From positions 127,165-191,164 of the forward strand of contig JAFDWN010000033.1 in NCBI GenBank assembly GCA_018268465.1: 64,000 bases of DNA, given 5' to 3'. This document shows positions 59,006-64,000 of the stretch, piece by piece. How positions within the stretch are numbered: the first letter of the stretch is position 1; every line of letters begins with the position of its first letter. This DNA is from Actinomycetota bacterium (lineage in GTDB: Bacteria > Actinomycetota > Actinomycetes > Mycobacteriales > Mycobacteriaceae). The notes below the pieces were generated by a model. The model ran no database searches. It was not told the DNA's origin and saw only the letters and a list, made by a program, of their open reading frames with translations. Position numbers and translations under genes: made by a program.

Positions 59006-59703
59006 GCCCGTCGACACAGGTAACCGCCGAACCGGCGCCATTCGATCTCGTCGCGGGGAAGACCGCGCTGATCGTCATCGACATGCAGCGGGATTTCCTG
59101 CTGCCCGGAGGTTTCGGGGAGAGCCTCGGCAACGACGTCGGGCAGCTCCTCAAGGTGGTGCCGCCGCTGGCGGCGCTCATCGCCGCCGCCCGTGAGGCGG
59201 GGATCATGGTGATCCACACCCGCGAGGGCCACCTGCCGGACCTGTCGGACTGCCCGCCGGCCAAACTCAACCGCGGGGCCCCGTCGAAGCGCATCGGTGA
59301 TCCCGGAAAGTACGGCAGGATCCTCATCCGCGGCGAGTACGGCCACGACATCGTCGACGACCTGGCTCCCGTCGCCGGCGAGGTGGTCATCGACAAGCCG
59401 GGGAAGGGTGCGTTCTACGCGACCGCACTGCAGGACATCCTGACCGCGGCCGGGATCACCCAGCTGCTCGTGACCGGTGTCACCACCGAGGTGTGCGTCC
59501 ACACCACCACCCGCGAAGCCAACGACCGCGGTTACGAGTGCCTGGTCGTATCCGACTGTGTCGGTTCGTATTTCCCCGAGTTCCAGCGCATCGGCCTGGA
59601 GATGGTCAAGGCCCAGGGCGGCATCTTCGGATGGGTCGCCGACAGCGCCGCGGTCATTCCGGCCCTTCAAGGCCTGTCCACCACCCACCAGTCCGTCGCG
59701 TAG
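59002..59703 (+). CDS. biuH: Biuret amidohydrolase (BiuH-like)
   Basis: A 233-residue isochorismatase-superfamily enzyme. The catalytic triad is Asp27 (VIDMQRDF), Lys132 ([10 protein letters not shown]) and Cys165 ([10 protein letters not shown]). [18 protein letters not shown] and [19 protein letters not shown] resemble the characterised biuret hydrolase of Rhizobium. The reaction would be biuret to allophanate and ammonia, feeding the adjacent allophanate hydrolase. GTG 59002 overlaps the upstream stop, with AAGGAG close by. The gene order is typical of biuret clusters. Ureidoacrylate or another N-carbamoyl substrate is an alternative. Confidence 0.87.
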   Translation: MSPSTQVTAEPAPFDLVAGKTALIVIDMQRDFLLPGGFGESLGNDVGQLLKVVPPLAALIAAAREAGIMVIHTREGHLPDLSDCPPAKLNRGAPSKRIGDPGKYGRILIRGEYGHDIVDDLAPVAGEVVIDKPGKGAFYATALQDILTAAGITQLLVTGVTTEVCVHTTTREANDRGYECLVVSDCVGSYFPEFQRIGLEMVKAQGGIFGWVADSAAVIPALQGLSTTHQSVA

Positions 59704-59716
59704 GAGGCACATTCCG

Positions 59717-61309
59717 ATGAGCACCGACGTTTCCGATCCCCCGGCCAATCCCGCCGAGGCCCCCCGCCTGTCCATCCCCTGGTGGACCCGCGGCGACCTC
59801 AACGCGTTCTTCGGGCTGGGCTTCAACATCCTGGTCAATGTCCTGACCCTGACCGGCCTGATGATCGGCGTGATCGCCGTGCCGGCAGGCGATGTGCTCG
59901 GCACCGTGCTCCCCGCACTCGGCGTCGCGCTCATCCTGGGCAACCTCTACTACACGTTCCTCGCCAGGCGGCTCGCGCGGCGCGAAAACCGCAACGACGT
60001 CACGGCATTGCCGTACGGGCCGAGCGTGCCGCACATGTTCATCGTGGTCTTCGTGGTCATGCTGCCCGTATATCTCAATACCGACGACCCGATCCAGGCC
60101 TGGCAGGCCGGCTTGGCCTGGGCCTTCCTCATCGGTGTCATCGTGATGATCGGCGCGTTCGTCGGACCCTACATCCGTAAGCTGACCCCGCGGGCAGCGA
60201 TGCTCGGCACGCTGGCGGGTATCTCCATCACGTTCATCTCGATGCGGCCCGCCGCGCAGATGTGGGAGGCCGCGTGGATCGGCCTGCCGGTGTTGGCGAT
60301 CATCCTCATCGGGTTCTTCACCAACATGAAGCTGCCGTTCAACATTCCCGTGGGTCTGGCCGCGTTGCTGGTCGGCACCGCGATCGGCTGGATCGGCGGC
60401 TACATGTCGGCGCCCGACGTCGGCCAGGCGGTATCCGACATCGCGATCGGCATCCCCGACCTGCGCATCGAACTGCTGCTCTCGGGTCTGGCCAACCTCG
60501 CGCCGCTGCTGGGCACCGCCATCCCGCTGGGCGTCTACAACTTCACCGAGGCGATGAGCAACGTCGAGAGCGCCGCCGCCGCCGGGGACAACTACAACCT
60601 GCGCAGCGTGCTGCTCGCCGACGGCGCGGGCGCCGTGGTCGGGTCGGCGTTCGGATCACCGTTCCCGCCGGCGGTGTACATCGGCCATCCCGGCTGGAAA
60701 GACGCAGGCGGCCGGGCAAGCTACTCGCTGGCCAGCGGGGTGGCGATCGGAATCCTCTGCTTCATCGGACTATTCGGCGTGCTCGATGCTCTGCTGCCGG
60801 TGCCCGCGATCGTGCCGATCCTGCTCTACATCGGCCTGTTGATCGGCGCCCAGGCGTTCCAGGCCGTGCCGCGGCTGCACGCCGTCGCGGTCGTGGCCGC
60901 ACTGTTGCCCAACCTGGCCGAATGGGCCAGGGGCATGGTGGACAACGCGCTCAACGCGGCGGGTACCTCGGCCGCCGAGGTGGGGATGGAGGCGCTCAAC
61001 GGCGCCGGGGTGGTCTACGAGGGACTCAAGATCCTCGGCGAAGGGGCCGTGCTGGGCGGCCTTATCCTCGGCACGATGGTGGCGTTCATCCTGGAGAAGA
61101 AGTTCCTGCACGCGGCGATCGCCTCCGCCGTGGCGGCGGCGTTGTCCTTCATCGGGCTGATCCACTCCCCTGAGGTCGCCTGGGCCGCCAATCCCCCAGT
61201 GGCCCTCGGCTATCTGTTCTTCGGGCTGGTGTGTGTGGCCTACTGGTTCCTGCCGGGCTCGAAGGACGCCGTCGAGGTCGACGAGTCCGACGTGGTCGCC
61301 GGGCACTGA
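59717..61309 (+). CDS. Nucleobase/ureide permease (NCS2/xanthine-uracil type)
   Basis: A 530-residue polytopic membrane protein with about 12-14 TM helices. The start has GDLNAFFGLGFNILVNVLTLTGLMIGV, then NRNDVTALPYGPSVPHMF and IPLGVYNFTEAMSNVESAAAAGDNYNLRSVLLADGAGAVVGSAFGSPFP, the conserved substrate region of xanthine/uracil/AzgA-like permeases. ATG 59717 has AGGAGG nine bases upstream, 13 bases after biuH. It probably imports biuret, cyanurate or a nucleobase-derived ureide. A 58-bp palindrome follows 20 bases after the stop. Confidence 0.83.
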   Translation: MSTDVSDPPANPAEAPRLSIPWWTRGDLNAFFGLGFNILVNVLTLTGLMIGVIAVPAGDVLGTVLPALGVALILGNLYYTFLARRLARRENRNDVTALPYGPSVPHMFIVVFVVMLPVYLNTDDPIQAWQAGLAWAFLIGVIVMIGAFVGPYIRKLTPRAAMLGTLAGISITFISMRPAAQMWEAAWIGLPVLAIILIGFFTNMKLPFNIPVGLAALLVGTAIGWIGGYMSAPDVGQAVSDIAIGIPDLRIELLLSGLANLAPLLGTAIPLGVYNFTEAMSNVESAAAAGDNYNLRSVLLADGAGAVVGSAFGSPFPPAVYIGHPGWKDAGGRASYSLASGVAIGILCFIGLFGVLDALLPVPAIVPILLYIGLLIGAQAFQAVPRLHAVAVVAALLPNLAEWARGMVDNALNAAGTSAAEVGMEALNGAGVVYEGLKILGEGAVLGGLILGTMVAFILEKKFLHAAIASAVAAALSFIGLIHSPEVAWAANPPVALGYLFFGLVCVAYWFLPGSKDAVEVDESDVVAGH

Positions 61310-61328
61310 ATCCCGGCGCGCCCCCGCG

Positions 61329-61386
61329 CGAGCAGACGCAAAAGTGCCCCAAATGACGTCATTTGGGGCACTTTTGCGTCTGCTCG
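61329..61386. repeat. 58-bp perfect palindrome
   Basis: Two 29-base arms (61329-61357 and 61358-61386) are exact inverted copies with no spacer; the centre is TGACGTCA. It contains CAAAAGTGCCCCAAATGA and its complement. It lies between two plus-strand genes, 29 bases before ATG 61415, and could form a long hairpin or cruciform. Confidence 0.9.
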
Positions 61387-61414
61387 GCGGGTGCGGTGAA
61401 TTAACGTCCCATCC

Positions 61415-63070
61415 ATGACAACCGAGCCGTATTACGACCTGGGCTCCTACCACCGGGCGATCGACACCCCGTCGCCGCAGGCCCAGGTCTGGTTCGACCG
61501 GGCGATGGTGTGGGCCTACGCCTTCAACCACGAGGAGTCGATCCGCTGCTTCGAGCGGGCACTGGCGCTCGACCCCGACCTGGCCATCGCGCGCTGGGGC
61601 ATCGCCTACGCCGTCGGACCCAACTACAACAAGGCGTGGGAGGCGTTCGACCCCGTCGACCTCGCCGCGTCCCTGGCCCGCGCCCGCATGGAGCTCGGCC
61701 TGGCCGCCTCCGGCCGGGCGTCGGCACCGGAACGCGCGCTGATCGAGGCCCTGCAGGCCCGGTTCCTCACCGACAACCCCGGCGACGCCGATGCGCTGAG
61801 CGCGGGCCACACCGCCTATGCCGACGCGATGGCCGGGGTGGCGGCCGAGTATCCCGACGACGTCGACGTGCAGGCGCTGGCCGCCGACGCGCTGCTCAAC
61901 GTCACCGCCTGGGCGTTGTGGGACAGCCGAACCGGCGAGCCGGCCCCCGGCTCGCGGGTCGTCGCCGCCAAACGCATCCTCGACGATGCGCTGGCCACCC
62001 CGGCCGGGCGTGCGCACCCGGGTGTCCTGCACCTGTATCTGCACGCCATGGAGATGTCCACCTCGCCCCAGGACGCGCTGCCCGCCGCAGACCTGCTGCG
62101 CGGACTGGTCCCCGATGCGGGCCACCTCCAGCACATGCCCAGCCACATCGACGTCCTGTGCGGCGACTATCGCAGTTCGGTGGTGTCCAATCTGGTTGCG
62201 GTGCAAGCAGATCGGCGGTTCGTGCAACGCGAGGGGCCACTGAACTTCTATTCGCTCTACCGGGCCCACGACCTGCACTTCGTGGTGTATTCGGCGATGT
62301 TCGAGGGCAACTCGGCGATCGCGATGCGGGCCGCCGACGAACTGACCGCGCAACTCACCCCGGAGTTACTGGCGATCGAGTCGCCGCCGATGGCCGACTG
62401 GCTCGAAGCGTTCGTGCCCCTGCGCATCCACGTCCTGGTGCGATTCGGCCGCTGGGACGAGCTGATCGCCCAACCGGTGCCCGCCGACCAGGCGCTGTAC
62501 TGCACCACCACGGCGACCGTGCACTACGGCCGCGGCGTCGCGCACGCCGCCAAAGGCCAGATCGATCGGGCCCGTGCCGAACGGGAGGCGTTCGCCGCGG
62601 CGTATGCGAAGATCCCCGACTCGCGCTACCTGTTCAACAACACCAGCCGCGACATCCTGGCGATCGCCGCGGAGATGCTCGACGGCGAGATCGCCTACCG
62701 GCGAGGCGATGTCGAGGCGGGATTCGCGCACCTGCGCCGGGCCATCGAACTCGACGACGCGCTGCCCTACGACGAACCATGGGGTTGGATGCAGCCGACC
62801 CGCCACGCCTACGGCGCGCTGTTGCTCGAACAGGGCCGGGTCGAGGAGGCCGCCCTGGTGTACGCCGCCGACCTCGGCCTGGACCCCACGCTGAGCCGCG
62901 CATGCCAGCATCCGGGCAACGTGTGGAGCCTGCACGGGTATCACGAATGCCTGCAGCGCCTGGGCCGGTCCGCGGAGGCGGCGATCATCGGCCAGCAGCT
63001 GGCGCTGGCCTCGGCGCGGGCCGACGTCCCCATCCAGGCGTCCTGCGCATGCCGCCTCGGCGCCGTCTGA
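61415..63070 (+). CDS. Large TPR-repeat protein
   Basis: A 551-residue soluble protein. FDRAMVWAYAFNHEESIRCFERALALDPDLAIARWGIAYAVGPNYN near the N-terminus is a clear tetratricopeptide pair, with more degenerate repeats in the middle and near the C-terminus (EIAYRRGDVEAGFAHLRRAIELDD). HMPSHIDVLCGDY and LNFYSLYRAHDLHF are conserved-looking non-TPR elements found in a widespread TPR family of unknown function. ATG 61415 is seven bases after TAACGT, so the mRNA is leaderless. It may be unrelated to the biuret cassette. Confidence 0.82.
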   Translation: MTTEPYYDLGSYHRAIDTPSPQAQVWFDRAMVWAYAFNHEESIRCFERALALDPDLAIARWGIAYAVGPNYNKAWEAFDPVDLAASLARARMELGLAASGRASAPERALIEALQARFLTDNPGDADALSAGHTAYADAMAGVAAEYPDDVDVQALAADALLNVTAWALWDSRTGEPAPGSRVVAAKRILDDALATPAGRAHPGVLHLYLHAMEMSTSPQDALPAADLLRGLVPDAGHLQHMPSHIDVLCGDYRSSVVSNLVAVQADRRFVQREGPLNFYSLYRAHDLHFVVYSAMFEGNSAIAMRAADELTAQLTPELLAIESPPMADWLEAFVPLRIHVLVRFGRWDELIAQPVPADQALYCTTTATVHYGRGVAHAAKGQIDRARAEREAFAAAYAKIPDSRYLFNNTSRDILAIAAEMLDGEIAYRRGDVEAGFAHLRRAIELDDALPYDEPWGWMQPTRHAYGALLLEQGRVEEAALVYAADLGLDPTLSRACQHPGNVWSLHGYHECLQRLGRSAEAAIIGQQLALASARADVPIQASCACRLGAV

Positions 63071-63169
63071 GCGCCGCCGAGATCCGACTTGTGACACGGA
63101 AAACGCCGCGAAACGTACCTGGACCTTATTTCGTCGGTGGCGGGCGCGGCTCTGCGTAAACTCCGCCGT

Positions 63170-63652
63170 GTGGCGATCAGCGACGACGACCTCCGGCGGC
63201 TGCGGCGCTGCGTCGACCTGGCCCGCACCGCACTCGAAGGCGGCGACGAGCCGTTCGGTTCGATCCTGGTCGCCGACGACGGCCGGACCCTGTTCGAGGA
63301 CCACAACCGCGTCAAGGACGGCGACGCCACCGCGCACCCCGAGTTCGCCATCGCCCGCTGGTCGGTCGACAACCTCTCCCCCGCGCACCGGGCACGCGCC
63401 ACCGTGTACACCTCCGGGGAGCACTGCCCGATGTGCGCGGCCGCGCACGCCTGGGTCGGGCTGGGCCGCATCGTGTACGCGACCTCGTCGGCCCAACTCA
63501 GCGGCTGGCTGGCGGACTGGGGAGCCGCCGCCGCACCGGTGGCCCCGCTGCCCATCACCGCGGTCGCGCCCGGCCTGACCGTCGACGGCCCCGCACCCGA
63601 ACTCGCCGAGCCGATGAAGGCGCTCTACCACGCGAAATGGAGTCGCCCGTGA
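63170..63652 (+). CDS. CMP/dCMP-type nucleoside deaminase
   Basis: A 160-residue zinc deaminase. AHPEFAIA carries the His and Glu (HAE-type motif) and GEHCPMCAAAH the PCxxC cysteines. The segment DLARTALEGGDEPFGSILV is typical of guanine deaminase/tRNA-adenosine-deaminase relatives. GTG 63170 lies seven bases after TAAACT (63157-63162); an upstream in-frame GTG at 63137 is less likely. It probably deaminates a purine or pyrimidine base. Its stop overlaps the GH13 gene start. Confidence 0.85.
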   Translation: MAISDDDLRRLRRCVDLARTALEGGDEPFGSILVADDGRTLFEDHNRVKDGDATAHPEFAIARWSVDNLSPAHRARATVYTSGEHCPMCAAAHAWVGLGRIVYATSSAQLSGWLADWGAAAAPVAPLPITAVAPGLTVDGPAPELAEPMKALYHAKWSRP

Positions 63653-64000
63653 CCGACCCGGCCTGGATCGAGCATGTGGTCTGGTGGCAGACCTACCCGC
63701 TGGGGTTCGTCGGCGCACATCCGGCCGACCCCGTGCCCGGCCCCCAGGAACACCGGCTGCGCCGGCTCGTGGACTGGTTCGACCACGCGATCGCGCTCGG
63801 CGCCTCCGGCATCGCTCTGGGACCGGTGTTCGCCTCGGTCACTCACGGCTACGACACGACAGACCACTACCGAATCGACCCGCGGCTGGGTGATGACGAC
63901 GACTTCGACCATCTGATCGCCGAGGCCCGCCGGCGCGGGCTGCGTGTCCTGCTCGACGGCGTCTTCAATCACGTCGGCACCGAGTTTCCCCGCTTCCTCG
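63649..64000 (+). CDS. GH13 alpha-amylase-family enzyme, N-terminal part
   Basis: The frame from GTG 63649 is open to the window edge (117 residues). WWQTYPLGFVGA at the start, IALGPVFASVTHGYDTTDHYRIDPRLGDDDDFDHLIAEARRRGLRVLLDGVFNHVG contain conserved region I (DGVFNH) of the GH13 TIM barrel. Family members hydrolyse or transfer alpha-glucosyl units. No signal peptide is visible, so it is cytoplasmic. The GTGA overlap with the deaminase stop implies co-translation. The catalytic Asp/Glu residues lie beyond the window. Confidence 0.85.
   Translation, partial: MTDPAWIEHVVWWQTYPLGFVGAHPADPVPGPQEHRLRRLVDWFDHAIALGASGIALGPVFASVTHGYDTTDHYRIDPRLGDDDDFDHLIAEARRRGLRVLLDGVFNHVGTEFPRFL

Noticed and set aside
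1..64000. CRISPR array, tRNA/rRNA genes, insertion sequences, prophage or integrase genes
   Set aside because: I saw no spaced repeats, transposase or integrase motifs, or structured RNA genes on reading both strands; small RNAs cannot be excluded.

Overview
The window is GC-rich, gene-dense DNA with mycobacterial hallmarks: an Eis-type acetyltransferase, an LdtMt1-type L,D-transpeptidase, MgtA mannosyltransferase, a PcaA/CmaA mycolic-acid cyclopropane synthase, CYP124 and CYP125, MPT53/DsbE with its CcdA partner, BfrA next to Rv1875- and Rv1877-like genes, and an LpqH-family lipoprotein. Scattered single genes, catabolic cassettes and many TAnnnT-N6-8-start (leaderless) promoters suggest a fast-growing environmental Mycobacterium/Mycolicibacterium. 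No rRNA, tRNA, CRISPR array, IS element or prophage was recognised; the window looks like chromosomal core plus accessory catabolism. Family and orthologue names come from remembered sequences and motifs, not from a search.

Layout. 1-11 kb: end of yaaA, a GAF-GGDEF-EAL c-di-GMP enzyme (DcpA), an isochorismatase-like hydrolase, two group II PLP decarboxylases flanking a frameshifted alpha/beta hydrolase and an MBL-fold protein under a SoxR-type promoter, then a CinA/PncC protein and eis. 11-16.6 kb: a membrane-anchored GH2 exo-glucosaminidase-like enzyme, a FabG3-like SDR with a KstR motif, an RsbW/RsbV-type anti-sigma module and a HAD phosphatase. 17-26 kb: NMO-family flavoenzyme with a KstR motif, fdxA with a DosR-type box, a TetR/molybdopterin-oxidoreductase pair, CYP125, an XRE regulator, LpqH-like lipoprotein and ldtA. 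26-38 kb: envelope and membrane genes, threonine dehydratase-like enzyme, agmatinase-type ureohydrolase, cyclopropane synthase, ccdA-dsbE, cyp124, mgtA and a Tat/lipoprotein dienelactone hydrolase.

38-48 kb: an SDR, a D-aminoacylase-like amidohydrolase with an NTF2-fold partner, an overlapping amidohydrolase/glutamine-synthetase-like pair (FluG-like), a KstR-linked AhpD-like protein, and a LysR / aromatic-acid symporter / PobA module for 4-hydroxybenzoate. 48-56.7 kb: a DHA2 exporter with a C-terminal winged helix, bfrA, an IdeR-like box driving a duplicated ferredoxin-fold protein plus bfd (a candidate iron-release operon), an enoyl-CoA hydratase, PPOX and EthD-like genes, a FUSC exporter and a KstR-linked thioesterase. 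56.8-64 kb: a GntR - allophanate hydrolase - biuret hydrolase - permease cassette, a 58-bp perfect palindrome, a TPR protein, a nucleoside deaminase and the start of a GH13 enzyme.

Two themes link distant genes. The first is steroid/branched-lipid catabolism: CYP125, CYP124, an HSD-like SDR, an NMO-family protein, an AhpD-like protein and a thioesterase, four of which carry exact TnnAACnnGTTnnA motifs. The second is redox and metal sensing, with SoxR-, DosR- and IdeR-type sites each sitting at a promoter where such a site would act.
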